Shown here: piece after piece, positions 9,801 through 19,800 of the stretch
Layout: every line of letters starts with the position of its first letter
Numbering within the stretch: position 1 is the first letter of the stretch
From: Rhizaria sp. SCN 62-66
Taxonomy: Eukaryota > Rhizaria, unplaced
DNA length: 24,785 nt
NCBI GenBank assembly: GCA_001724265.1
Contig: MEDY01000416.1
Span: 1-24,785 of the forward strand
Direction: 5' to 3'
Made by a program: the position numbers and the translations under genes
Notes under the pieces: model-generated
The model's input: the letters and a program-made list of their open reading frames with translations, nothing else
Database searches by the model: none
Told to the model about the DNA's origin: nothing

Positions 9801-11091
9801 GGAGGCCGAGAACGCCATCCTCAACAACCTCGGCCGCGAGGAGGCGCTCTTCTTCGGCCCCGACGAGGGCACTGCCGGCGTCATGGAGTGGGCTGCGCTC
9901 TACGCCAAGAAGCGCGGCTACCGCTACTGGCGCGCCTTCACCACGGGCAAGCCCCCGTCCCTCGGCGGCATCCCGCACGACACGTTCGGCATGACCACCA
10001 CGTCCGTGCACCGCTACGTCGTCGGTTGCATCGAGAAGCTCGGCATGAAGGAGGAGGAGTGCACCAAGATCCAGACCGGCGGCCCCGACGGTGACCTCGG
10101 CTCCAACGAGATCCTCATCTCAAAGGACAAGACCACCGCGGTGATCGACGGCATGGGCGTGGCTTACGACCCCGCCGGCCTGAACCGCGACGAGCTCACC
10201 CGCCTTGCCAAGGCCCGCGTCACCATCGACAACTTCAACCGCTCGCTCATCGGCCCCGGCGGCTTCCTCGTCACCGTCAACGACGTCGACATCACTCTGC
10301 CCTCCGGTGAGAAGGTCGAGAGCGGCGTGCAGTTCCGCAACGACTTCCATCTTCACCCTCTGGCGACGGCGGATCTCTTCGTGCCCTGCGGCGGCCGCCC
10401 GGAGTCCGTGAACCTCAGCAACGTCAACAGCCTGCTTGACGCTAAGACCGGCAAGCCCAAGTTCAAGGTCATTGTCGAGGGTGCCAACCTTTTCATCACC
10501 CAGGACGCCCGTCTCGTCCTCGAGGAGGCTGGCGTTGTGCTCTTCAAGGACGCCTCCACCAACAAGGGTGGTGTCACTTCCTCGTCCCTCGAGGTCCTCG
10601 CCGCGCTCGGCGTCGACGACACCAACTTCGCCAACAACATGGCTGTCCACGATGGCAAGATCCCCGAGTTCTACAAGAAGTACGTCGAGGAGATCAAGGA
10701 GCGCATCACCGCCGACGCCGGCCACGAGTTCGAGTGCATCTGGCGCGAGCACCTCCGCACCGGCCAGCCCCGCTTCCTGCTCACTGACCGCGTTTCGAAC
10801 AAGATCAACCAGCTCAACTTCTTCGTCCACGACTCGAACCTGTGGGACAACCAGCTGCTGCGCCGCGTCGTGCTCGAGGAGGCCATCCCCAAGCGCCTGC
10901 AGGAGCTCGTCGGCCTCGACGGCGTCATCAAGAACGCCCCTGAGTCGTACATCCGCGCTATCTTCTCCGCCTACCTCGCGTCCCGCTACGTGTACAAGTA
11001 CGGCGTCGAGGCCACCGAGTTCGCCTTCTTCGACTTCATGCAGCCCTACGTCAAGAAGGCCATCGACCTCGAGGCCAAGCTCAAGCACTAA
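6847..11091 (+). CDS. GDH2: Mitochondrial NAD-specific glutamate dehydrogenase (large GDH2-type)
   Basis: Catalyses glutamate + NAD+ to 2-oxoglutarate + NH4+ + NADH, feeding amino-acid carbon into the TCA cycle. The exons 6847..6895, 7161..7675 and 7903..11091 join to 1250 aa, slightly longer than the fungal and Dictyostelium enzymes (about 1090). The first ~90 residues are rich in Ala, Ser, Thr and Arg and almost free of acidic residues (MSRIVSATRTTSKLAG-AVTR...), a typical mitochondrial presequence plus a flexible linker. The catalytic half carries the family signatures GFHVRFADVSRGGIRLVRSR, then PEFGSKGTILLNP with the probable catalytic Lys789. TGGPDGDLGSNEI (GxGxxG-type nucleotide-binding loop, 915-923) and VEGANLFITQDAR follow. 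The start is the first ATG of a short exon whose splicing completes the presequence. Codon bias is extreme, which suggests strong expression. The gene faces away from PI3K and toward TDP1. Assignment to the large NAD class, not the small NADP class, rests on length and these motifs. Confidence 0.95.
6896..7160 (+). other. GDH intron 1
   Basis: This is a 265-bp phase-1 intron with junction GGTG|GTACGT at 6895/6896 and acceptor TACATTTTAG|CC at 7160/7161. A CACTAACT branch-like sequence lies at 7075-7082. It interrupts the mitochondrial presequence, so homology does not prove the exact acceptor, but frame and presequence character both support it. Confidence 0.82.
7676..7902 (+). other. GDH intron 2
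   Basis: This is a 227-bp phase-0 intron with junction CAG|GTACGC at 7675/7676 and acceptor CCTTTGCAG|GTC at 7902/7903. It joins ...PTIDKHQ to VYHKFIENK.... Its pyrimidine tract is a perfect tandem duplication (see 7851-7894). Confidence 0.95.
7851..7894 (+). repeat. Perfect 22-bp tandem duplication in the GDH intron 2 pyrimidine tract
   Basis: The unit CTATTCTTTTCCTATCTTGCGC occurs twice without change (7851-7872 and 7873-7894). It is followed directly by CTTTGCAG, the intron acceptor. The identity of the copies points to a recent slippage or duplication event. Confidence 0.97.
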
Positions 11092-12403
11092 GTGCACTGA
11101 CTGTTGCCGCTACGGGGACTCTGCATCTGCGGTTGAGTCGCTATCGTAGGAGCGCTTGCGCATGACGTCTGCGTCATGATATGAGGTAAGCGTGTATTGT
11201 GGGGGGTTTCCGGGTGGTGCGAGTGTGTGTGTCGTTTTGTTCTCGGCTGCTGGTCTATCGTTGCTGTGAGGACTGATGTTCTTGTTGCTTGTTGATGTTA
11301 GATTAGAGTCTTGTCTCACTTCGCCGTCATGCGGCAAGTTCTAGCTTTGTTTCAATGTGTCTGCATATATGCTTTATTCGTGTTTTCTTTCCTCTTTTTC
11401 GTTGCTATCGTGCTTGTTTCAGTGTTCTATATGCCTCTTAAGTGTTCGTGCACTGTGTGTTGTCTGTCATAATAATTGTAGCGTGCCTTTATAAAGAGCA
11501 GCTTGCGACATTGCCGTCGTTTGTGCTCTTGCCGTTGCTCATCCTAAGACTAATCACTCGCACGCAACGTCACTTATAGACACGAAAACAAGTCGAGAAT
11601 AACGAGGGGGGTTGTCACCATGAGTAAGTGCAACTGCGAGCCTGTCGGAACAGGGTTGGTTCTGTCACGTGAAACATAGGCAAGCAACAGCTTCAGTTTT
11701 GACGGCAGCAATTGTAATTGCAGTAGAAAACGAACATGAAAACAACATTGAAAGATGCTGCGTGTAGTAACTTTCGTTCGAGCCGTTCTGGGGGTTAGGA
11801 GGGGATTTTCATAAGAAGTTAATGATAAGTGAAGTGTTGTGAGACATCTTACACACAAGGAGTAGAAAAGAGTTTTTGAACCAGAGGACCGTTAACCGCG
11901 ATTTTCCAGTCACCTTTACACGTACTTGGAATGGGGAAGGGGGTAACATGATAATGACGAGAATCTTTTTTTATATTTAATGCTTTAAACGCGTCTTCAC
12001 CTCGCTCTTAAGACGAGCAGTGCTATTGTCAAAAGTATCGCTGTGTAATCTGTGGAGCGAAGTGACGATGCGGGGCGGGCTAACGGTCATAGCACATAAT
12101 TCTATGACATTGAACATAATAATAACATCAACATCACTAATACACATGATATTGAGAAGAATTAACCAACATCTACTTATACTGTTGCTAATCACAACAT
12201 GAAACAAGAGATGTGTGTCGTCACCTTAAGCTAAATATGTGTGCGATATTTTAGAGTTGATAAACCCATAGTGCAATGGATTTTCGGTTAAACACCATTT
12301 ATTGTTTGGAAAACTAAACTGCTTGGTGAAGCAACCCTTGCTAAATAGCAAAAAATATTGGGACAAGAGGCAATATACACATTGATATCACGATTAGTGC
12401 GAC
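11092..12403. other. Convergent spacer between GDH and TDP1
   Basis: This is 1312 bp between two converging stop codons. The left part (to about 11550) is T/G-rich on the plus strand and probably holds the GDH 3' UTR, although no AATAAA was seen for GDH. The right part is AT-rich and contains an AATAAA for TDP1 at 12303..12298. Short open frames on both strands (up to 94 codons) lack codon bias and recognisable homology. No tRNA or other RNA gene was recognised. Confidence 0.6.
12298..12303 (-). terminator. Candidate poly(A) signal AATAAA for TDP1
   Basis: AATAAA reads on the minus strand about 100 bases past the TDP1 stop codon, a normal distance for a 3' UTR. Whether this organism relies on AATAAA is unknown; I did not find the hexamer clearly behind the other genes. 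Confidence 0.4.
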
Positions 12404-15400
12404 TTAGCCTAGCGCGCCGTTGGTCCAAATCGTCGCAGGCGGCCTGCTCTCAGAGTATTTCTGCGGATGGACATCATATGGCAGCGGCGCAAGCACAGCG
12501 CAGCGCAACACCGCCCTTGGGCCAGCACTGCCAGGTGTGCCGTCACTAGCAACGAGCTTCTGCCTCTGCGCTTCAGTCGCATCGTCCTCGAATGACGGCG
12601 GCAACAACAAGTTCGACTCGCTAGTGCGCGTGTTGTTGCTCCAATGCGATGTGCTGTTCTTGTCGGCAAACCGCCACCACGCCAGCTCCGCCACTAGTCC
12701 GGTGACGTCTTCAGCGGGATGCGCCGGAACAGTCCTCATCATTCCGCCAAAAGTGCCCGCACCGCTGCTGTGGCTGCCCATACCACTCGCGAGCCAGGCC
12801 TGGTTCTTGCGAAGCCGCTCGTCAATATACTGCTGGTGACACATAAGCGGTTGCAGCACCATCGCATCAACTACAGGCCGCTCGGTGCGCGAGCCCGCCG
12901 GCAGCGGCACACAGCCCCACTTGTTCCTGTCGGCGATGGTACTGCCTGCGACGTTGAGGTTTAGGCCCATCGCCGACCCCAGCGCCGCCGCGACCTGCGC
13001 CTCACTCCGCTGGCGGACCGAAAAGCTCGCTAGCACGGGCGGCAGCCGGCCGTCAGCCAGCAGCGCGCGCGCGCGGCTCTCGAACGCGGGCGCGGCAACG
13101 ACGCCCAGCTCGAAGTGGTTGATCGCCTGGCGGGTGTACGCTGGGTGGCCGTGGACGGGGGCCGCGGCGCCAGAGGAGGCCCAACGCTGCATTTGGGTGT
13201 GTTCGCAGACAGCGCGATTGCTCGAGTTAGTGTCACTGCCAGGGATCTCACTGAACGGGTATTGTTTGTCATCGTTGTTGCCAGACGCTTTGTACATGGC
13301 AGGGTCGTACGACACCAAGCCCCACGCGGACTGCGTCAAGTTAGCGCTAGTCAGGACGACATACGCAAGCGGCACACCCAGCCCTTGCCACCAAGCACGA
13401 GGTGGTGATTGCTGCTGATGCTGCAGTCCATGCTGTTGACCCGACTGCGACAGCGGCTCGAGCGTCTGCGTGTACGTCTTGATGTGGGGCATCGCCCTGT
13501 GGCGCCCCGTGCTCGCGCCCTGCCACCGCGCGGCCATCTTGACCAGCGCGGGCGTGGCCCCGGAGCGATCCAGCAGCAGCCACGGCCCCGCGGCGCGGCC
13601 CTCGACACTGGCGGTCACGTCTTCCACGCTCGGCCACACGATCTGCACACGGTCCAGCTGCGACGGGACAGATTTCCACTGCAACGCAGCAACTGCGACG
13701 GGCTTGTGGTCGAGCTGCGCCGCACCGGAGTGCAAACCTTGTGCCGCACTGTCCGCGCAAGGCAGCGTGGCCGTGCCGTGAGCGAGCGACTCGGCGACGG
13801 AGCTCAGGAAGTGCTCTTTGACGCCGTACCCGAGCGAGCTCACCTGGCACGTCAGCGCGCTGCCGAGCTTCAGCCCGTTCCTGGCGGCCCACGCGCCGAC
13901 GCCCGCGTTAGCGACCGACAGCACGCGCCGCAGCCGCAGCAGTCCGTAGTGGTACAGCTCCGCAGCGCGGGTGCGGCCGTCTTTGGCGCCGCCAAACGCG
14001 CCGGGTGAGGAGCCGACAAGTGCGACGCGGGCGCCACGGAAGTCGCACTGCTGCAACAGCGGGATCAGGGCCAACAAGCGGCCCGGAGCAGGGCTGGAGG
14101 CGGTGGGGGGCGCGGGGACGCCGTTGAAGCCGGCGCCGTAGCCGGTGCGCGGTGCGCTGCCAGTGGCAGTGCTAACGTTGGCGGTAGAGTTGAGGAACTT
14201 TGACGATTGGCCTGGACACAGAGTCACTAGTGTCATAATGAAGCGGATTAGGTCAATGCCAAAGTTCGACAGGATTGAGTCGATCGCTGATTCACGTGGG
14301 GTGTCGAGAAGTTTCGCCGCATTCACTGCAGCTGCGCGCTCTTCCGGACTCGGCGGCTTCACTTCCGCTATGGGAGCACGATGAGCAGTTTCAGTGGAGT
14401 CTGCTTTAATGTCACTTCCAGCGGTGTCATTCGTGTTGATACTAGCGTTGAGAGAGTTGATGATACCCGTATTCCTCTGTGTTGCAGCTGTTGGTGACGC
14501 TGCAGTCGCTGCCGCTGTCGCAGTTGCAATTGCAGCCGCTGCACTGGCGGGGTTAAGGCGTGACTGCATCGCTTTGAGTCGCGCCATGCGCATCTCGTCC
14601 GCACTCGACACAGGCTCACCGCTGACAACGCCGCTCGACGCGCCGCTGCTGCTGCCGCTGCCACTGCCATTGATGCTGTTGGCCGTGTTGCTCGCGTCAC
14701 TGGGGGAGCGCGGTAGCAGCGAGCTGCCCGAACGCCCTGGAGCACCGCCCAGAACATTGCCACTGGCAGCAGTCATGCTGCCACTACTAGTGATCGAGGC
14801 ATTGGTGTTGATGGTCAGGGGTGGCTTCGTGTTGTCGTACCCACCAACACCAGAGACAGCTTTGACAGTGGAGATATACGGGAAATCCTGCATCCACACG
14901 CCCTGGTTCTTCATGATGAGCTCGTTGGGCACAAGGTTCGCCGTCATCACGACAACCCGGACGCCCATCCTATACCACAGCACGATCATCTTGCTGTGCT
15001 GCACGCCGTATGAGCTCGGCATCACCGGGTGGTGCATCGCCGCCTTGGGCCCGAAGAGCGTTTTGACCAGGGCTGCCTCTTGCAGCAGCTCGCGCGGGTC
15101 GGCCCCGCCGCCGCTGTGCGCGATGATGTCGATCGGCACGCCGTGGTGCGGCAGCAAGGTCTGCGTCAGCGCGGCGGCGATCGCGGCGGCGGCGTCCTCG
15201 CTTGCGCCGCTGGCGACCGCGAGGGACGCGACGCTGCGCGCGTGCGATGTGGCGACATGGGAGCCTGCACCAGAGCCCGAACTAGAGCCCGAGCCAGTGC
15301 CAGAGCTGGCGCTGGCGCCGTTGCTGGCTTGCGGGGGCTTCATGAATGAGCCCGTGGCCAGATCCGGCGCGGCGGCCGCGTTGCTCTCGAGCCGCGCCTC

Positions 15401-16048
15401 GACGCCCGAGAAGAGGAGCTGTGGTGCCAGAGCCGCCAGGGCGAACATGTCGATGCAGGCGGTGGTGAGCAGAGCACGCGAGAAGCCGGGCTCGATCACG
15501 CGGAAAAAAGACAGCGCGTAGCGGTTCGGCGATGGCTGGCCAGAGCCCTGACCCTGGCCGACTGCGCGCTGAGGAGACTGCGACTGCTGCTCGAGAGCGG
15601 GCACGGAGAGGAGAGTGAAGGCGACCGAGACGTCGCAATTCAGGGAGGCTGATGCAGATGGGGACCGAGGTTGCGTGCGCTGCTGCGACGGATGCCCGCG
15701 GTTACGCTGCTTGCGGGCAAGCTCTTGGTCCGCAGCAGCAGCAATATCCGTAGCAGCGGTGTGGCGAGCAGGAAAGCCTGCTGCTGCCGCGCCACCGATG
15801 ATGGACTCAGAAGCAGGACGTCCGCGCTTGACAACGTGCGCAACTTCAAGGTCGTCGTCGCCATCGCCAGCGTCGCGATGTTGCTGCACTTGTGCCTGTG
15901 CTTGCTGTTGCTGTTGCTGTTGCTGCTGCTGTTGCGCGCGCTGCTGTTGCTGTTGCTGTTGCTGTTGGTGCATCGCTTGCTCTTCGGCTTGGAGGCGGCG
16001 GGCAAAGTCCTCATCAGATTCGCCAGCGCGTGCGGTCCAGTCGCTCAT
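12404..16048 (-). CDS. TDP1: Tyrosyl-DNA phosphodiesterase 1 with polyglutamine N-terminus and large inserts
   Basis: Repair enzyme of the phospholipase D superfamily that removes trapped topoisomerase I and other adducts from DNA 3' ends. It is a single exon of 1214 aa, about twice the human length (608). Both HKN motifs are present: H351/K353 in QHSKMIVL with N371 in MTANLVPNE, and H855/K857 in MPHIKTY with N903 in LTSANLTQSAWG. The first His-to-Asn spacing (20) equals the human one. The second (48 against 23) contains a Gln/His-rich loop, and the two halves are about 270 residues further apart than in human TDP1 because of a Ser/Ala/Thr-rich insert. The N-terminus has SDEDFARRLQAEEQ, which resembles a short ubiquitin-binding helix, followed by Q9-RA-Q11. 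The C-terminus keeps a PYDVHPQKY segment like the family's PYDLPP. The start is the first in-frame ATG (MSDWTARAG). The frame stays open upstream to a CTCCTCAG acceptor-like site at 16133, so an extra 5' exon is possible. Confidence 0.93.
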   Translation of the reverse strand: MSDWTARAGESDEDFARRLQAEEQAMHQQQQQQQQQRAQQQQQQQQQQQAQAQVQQHRDAGDGDDDLEVAHVVKRGRPASESIIGGAAAAGFPARHTAATDIAAAADQELARKQRNRGHPSQQRTQPRSPSASASLNCDVSVAFTLLSVPALEQQSQSPQRAVGQGQGSGQPSPNRYALSFFRVIEPGFSRALLTTACIDMFALAALAPQLLFSGVEARLESNAAAAPDLATGSFMKPPQASNGASASSGTGSGSSSGSGAGSHVATSHARSVASLAVASGASEDAAAAIAAALTQTLLPHHGVPIDIIAHSGGGADPRELLQEAALVKTLFGPKAAMHHPVMPSSYGVQHSKMIVLWYRMGVRVVVMTANLVPNELIMKNQGVWMQDFPYISTVKAVSGVGGYDNTKPPLTINTNASITSSGSMTAASGNVLGGAPGRSGSSLLPRSPSDASNTANSINGSGSGSSSGASSGVVSGEPVSSADEMRMARLKAMQSRLNPASAAAAIATATAAATAASPTAATQRNTGIINSLNASINTNDTAGSDIKADSTETAHRAPIAEVKPPSPEERAAAVNAAKLLDTPRESAIDSILSNFGIDLIRFIMTLVTLCPGQSSKFLNSTANVSTATGSAPRTGYGAGFNGVPAPPTASSPAPGRLLALIPLLQQCDFRGARVALVGSSPGAFGGAKDGRTRAAELYHYGLLRLRRVLSVANAGVGAWAARNGLKLGSALTCQVSSLGYGVKEHFLSSVAESLAHGTATLPCADSAAQGLHSGAAQLDHKPVAVAALQWKSVPSQLDRVQIVWPSVEDVTASVEGRAAGPWLLLDRSGATPALVKMAARWQGASTGRHRAMPHIKTYTQTLEPLSQSGQQHGLQHQQQSPPRAWWQGLGVPLAYVVLTSANLTQSAWGLVSYDPAMYKASGNNDDKQYPFSEIPGSDTNSSNRAVCEHTQMQRWASSGAAAPVHGHPAYTRQAINHFELGVVAAPAFESRARALLADGRLPPVLASFSVRQRSEAQVAAALGSAMGLNLNVAGSTIADRNKWGCVPLPAGSRTERPVVDAMVLQPLMCHQQYIDERLRKNQAWLASGMGSHSSGAGTFGGMMRTVPAHPAEDVTGLVAELAWWRFADKNSTSHWSNNTRTSESNLLLPPSFEDDATEAQRQKLVASDGTPGSAGPRAVLRCAVLAPLPYDVHPQKYSESRPPATIWTNGALG
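15902..15967 (-). repeat. CAA/CAG repeat encoding two polyglutamine runs in TDP1
   Basis: On the coding strand, nine glutamine codons, an Arg-Ala pair and eleven glutamine codons follow each other, mostly as alternating CAA and CAG. The mixed codons make this less prone to slippage than pure CAG and suggest that the protein tract itself is kept. Confidence 0.95.
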
Positions 16049-16195
16049 ATTGCCGATCACGTCGACGAGAGCGTTCAGATCCGTACGGATGCAGTGGACC
16101 AGTGACAAACGCGAGCACTGTGGGCAAGACAACTGAGGAGATATGGATAGAAAAAGAAGCGTGATTTGTAAGACAAAGACGCGAGATTCTAAGAT

Positions 16196-16222
16196 AAAAT
16201 TTGACGGAAAGTGTCAAATTTT
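16196..16222. promoter_or_regulatory. Perfect 10-bp inverted repeat upstream of TDP1
   Basis: AAAATTTGAC (16196-16205) and GTCAAATTTT (16213-16222) are exact reverse complements around a 7-base loop GGAAAGT. The site lies about 150-175 bp upstream of the TDP1 ATG and directly abuts the palindrome at 16221-16230. It could be a binding site for a dimeric transcription factor or a hairpin; the sequence does not decide between them. Confidence 0.6.
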
Positions 16223-16230
16223 GATATCAA
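16221..16230. promoter_or_regulatory. Perfect palindrome TTGATATCAA upstream of TDP1
   Basis: This ten-base self-complementary sequence overlaps the right arm of the neighbouring inverted repeat by two bases. The half site TTGA is close to the TTGAC in that repeat, so the cluster may present several related half sites. Confidence 0.5.
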
Positions 16231-16741
16231 ATAGAAAAAATTACGTAAACTGTCAGATAACGGATCTTACACTTCAGTAGACATTAGTGATAATGAGATT
16301 CAAGATGCGCCTTGAGGGCGCCACAATGTGTCATCAAGTTCGTCGCATCGCAGTAGTCCCAAGTTACACCCGCTGTTTTGTATATGTTTTGTATTGTTTC
16401 GACCCTTATCGGAAAAACGTCCCTAACAAGGGTAAAGTAATTGTGATCCAAAATAAAAATAAAATGTCTTACATCATCAGTCTGTTGGTTCCCCCCTAAA
16501 GGTCACGCAGTGCAATGCACCTTGTTGTGACTCTTTTCTTCAAACCAATGTCATCTTCATCATTATTGTCATTGTCATAAAAGAATTAACATCACCATCT
16601 TCATTCACCCCCTGCCACTAGATTCACCATCGTTCACCATCTTTACAATTGCACTATGGTTCAATGACACACGCAACACAAACGACTAAAGCAGACACAG
16701 AATGCTAAGTCTTACTTTACAGTCAGTCATGTCGTACCACA

Positions 16742-16776
16742 CATACGCCACTTGCGCCCCTCAGCCTTAACATCAC
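16742..16776 (-). repeat. Imperfect copy of the DDX60-like 3' coding end
   Basis: This stretch matches the end of the helicase gene (16826-16861) at about 27 of 36 aligned positions, including an exact 11-base core CCCTCAGCCTT. In one frame of the minus strand it reads DVKAEGRKWR against the gene's own DFKAEGGKTA-stop. It looks like a decayed local duplication of the gene end. Confidence 0.45.
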
Positions 16777-16826
16777 CGCACCAGCCGACACAGACACGCA
16801 TTTGAACGCGCTTACGAGGAGCACAC

Positions 16827-19800
16827 TTACGCGGTCTTGCCACCCTCAGCCTTGAAGTCACGGGAAATGTTCTTGAAGTTGCGGTGGAACTGAGCGAAGA
16901 TGTACTTGACGCAGCGCGCCGTGCGGGCATGCATGGCGCGCGTGTTCTCGGGCAGCAGCTTGATCTTGCTCTGCGACGCGCGGCCCTTGCTGGCCTCAGC
17001 GTACATCGCCGCCTCCTGGCCCTCCTCGTCGTCGTCGTCATCCGACTCATCGCCGTCACCCGAGGAGAGCTTGAACAGCGCCTTCTTGAGCGCCTGCAGC
17101 ACCTGGTACATCTTGAACAGCGCCTCCCAGCAGGCCGTCTTGTTGATGCCGTGGGTCTTGATGATGTCATAGTAGTCGCCGTGCACGTAGAAGTCGAGCG
17201 CGTAGGCCGACAGCACAGCGCCCTCCATCGACGTCTCGGTGTTGATCGGCAGCTGCACGTTCTCGAGGCTGGCGTCGCTGCGCACGGCGGCGACCAGGTC
17301 GGCCAGCGTCGTGAAGCTGTCGTCACTGCCGCCGAGCGCCGCGAACGGCGAGCGCACGACAGTGGTCAGCGCAGTCTTGCTGACGTCAGCGAGCAGCGCA
17401 GACACGGCGGAGTCGGCGGCTGACACCGCCGCCGTCTCGGCCACGTCGGCGGTCGTCGCGGCGGAGGGCTGCGTCTGCGAGAGCGGGAGCTTGTACGACA
17501 TGCGCGTCGTCGCCTCGGCGGCCTCGCGCGCGGCGTCGGCCGTGGTGGAGCTGGATGCGGCACGGATCACCTGCGCGTTGGCCGCGGTCGAGTTGGACAC
17601 TGCGGCGCAGTAGCGCGAGAAGACGCGCACGACCAGTGCCTCGTGCTCGGCGCACGCCGCGGCGACGTCGGGCGAGATAGTGTCGAGCGCGGGGAGAATG
17701 ACCGCGGCCGGGGACGTGGCGGAGAACTCGCTGCGCATGGACCCGTTGCGCAGCAGCATGGGGTGGAAGATGTGGCACAGCAGCGTCATGAGCTTGGTCG
17801 CTGAGCCCGACTTGTCGCGCGCAGTCTCGTCAAGCTCGAACGACTCGCAGAGCCGGTCGATCACGCCGTTGCGCAGCAGGTAGGCCAGAGTGAAAGCGCC
17901 GTCGCCGCCGCCAGCAGTGGTGACCATGGACATGAGGTACGCGATGCCGGAGGGCGAGTTGTTGGGGAACAGACGCATCTGCTGGAAATAGGCCAGGCAA
18001 TAGCGGAAGTGGTGCACCAGCGTCAGGCGCGTGTGCTCGGGGTACTGCTGCGTGTAGGCATAGAAGGAGCGGAAGATGAGGTTGTCTTGCTCGACGAGCG
18101 CGAGGTTCGTCGACTGCTTGTTGGCGTTGTTGTCACGCATGAAGTAGTGCTTGATGAGCACGCGCAGCACGGCCGTGCACGAGAGGTGGAAGTGGCCGCG
18201 CAGCTCAGACAGCGACGACGTCATGAGGCGGCATGCCGCGCGCGGGTCGACGCCGAAGAAGACGACCTGGCCCTTGTCGTCGAAGCCGCGGCGGCCGGCA
18301 CGACCGGACATCTGGCGGTAGTTGAGCGGGTTGAGCTCAACCGAAGAGAAGGCGAACACAGCCGTGCGACAGGGCATGTTGACGCCGAGACCGAGCGTCT
18401 CGGTGGCGATGACGAACTTGAGGTTGCGCTGGCGGAACATGACCTCGACGAGGTCACGGTACACGCGGTCGACGGCGAGCGAGTGGACGCCGAAACCGCG
18501 CATGAGCGCCTTGATCAGCGGGTGCTGGCCGGTGAGCCCGGCGGAGCGGCGGCGCGAAGCGCGGCCCTCCCAGTAGGCCATGTCGTCGCCGCTCATGCGC
18601 TCGGTGTCGTTGATGAACGAGAAGCTGAACAGGGATAATATATCGCAATAAGAAAGCAAGAACATAAGTATCGAGTGAGCAAGAGAGTTCGCATAAGCGT
18701 TGTTTGATGTTTCAAAGACATATATGCACAGAACACATCAAACAGGAAGACGATGCAATGTTCGTAAAAAGCTGACGTACCGGTCGTCGGGCATGATGTG
18801 TCCCCAGGCGTCGGGGTTGAGCTCGCGCGCGCTGGGGCCGGAGATCTCAGCCTCGGCCAGGCCCATGCGCTCCTCGGCCTCCTGCTCCTTGCTGGCCTCG
18901 GCCGAGCCGGCGCCCTTGGCATCGCGGCTCTTCTTGGCGGCCTTGATCTGCTTCGCCAGCTCGCGCTCGCGGTTCTTGGGGTCCAGCCGCGGGTTGTTCT
19001 CGGCCTGCCACTGTGCCAGCTCGTCGGCCGCAAGGTCCGCCTCGAGGCGGACGGCGATGTCGGAGCAGAACGCGCGATCGAGGCAGAAAATGATGGCGGG
19101 GAACCAGTCGCGGTCGCGGAGCTGGCGCACCATGGGCAGCAGCTGCGCCATCCACTTCTCGCGGCGCACGCGCGTCGCCACCGTCAGCGGCTCCAGCACG
19201 GCGCGGATGTCCTTGCCGAGCGTGTCGATGATCTCGAGCAGCTCGGTGTCGAGCACGGCTTCGTGCCAGCGCACCAGCTCCGCCTTGAGCGCGTCCTCAT
19301 ACTCGAGCACGTGCAGCTTCTCCATCTGGAAGCCGAAGTACGCGTCAGGATCCAGCGCCTTGAGGCGCGTGGCCAACGACGCGATGTCCGCCGCCACGGC
19401 CGCGCCCGCGGGCGGGTGAAAGCGCGGGGACTTGGAGGCCACATTGCACATGACGGTGTAGACCTGGGGTGTGAGGGATAAAAAAGACAAGGCGATTTTT
19501 TTGGTGAGAAACATGACATTTCGAGATTAGAATCAACAGCAAGAGTATCACGAGTTGTTGTTATGTTTAGATTGTGTGAGAGAAGTCAGAGAATGTAGGT
19601 AAGATGTGTAAGCACCAAGTGCGGTAGCCAAGCGACAAAGTCGCTGCACCGTATGCCACGGATATGTAATCATCATATAAGTACACACAAAATAAACTAG
19701 TCAACGAGTTTCGATGTTACGATATTACGCACCTGGAGGAGGTCAGCGGAGGAGAACTCGACGTTCTTGAGCAGCGAGACGTCCTTGCGGCGCTCCTCAG

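Larger units (their letters stand above)
16049..16826. other. Spacer: DDX60-like 3' flank and TDP1 promoter
   Basis: This is 778 bp between the helicase stop and the TDP1 ATG, both on the minus strand. The part next to TDP1 (16049-16132) stays open in the TDP1 frame and ends at an acceptor-like CTCCTCAG. A palindrome cluster lies at 16196-16230. The middle has TCATCAT/TTCACCATC-type low-complexity repeats (about 16545-16645). An imperfect copy of the helicase 3' end lies at 16742-16776. No further gene was recognised. Confidence 0.6.

Noticed and set aside
7873-10011. 712-codon open frame antisense to GDH
   Set aside because: It is a shadow of a very GC3-rich gene: stop codons are rare in this antisense frame, and its protein is a Val/Gly/Glu/Leu-rich sequence without recognisable domains.
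16049-16132. Upstream extension of TDP1 beginning at a TTG codon
   Set aside because: TTG is not a normal eukaryotic start. The stretch is more likely a leader, or part of an unseen 5' exon after the AG at 16133.
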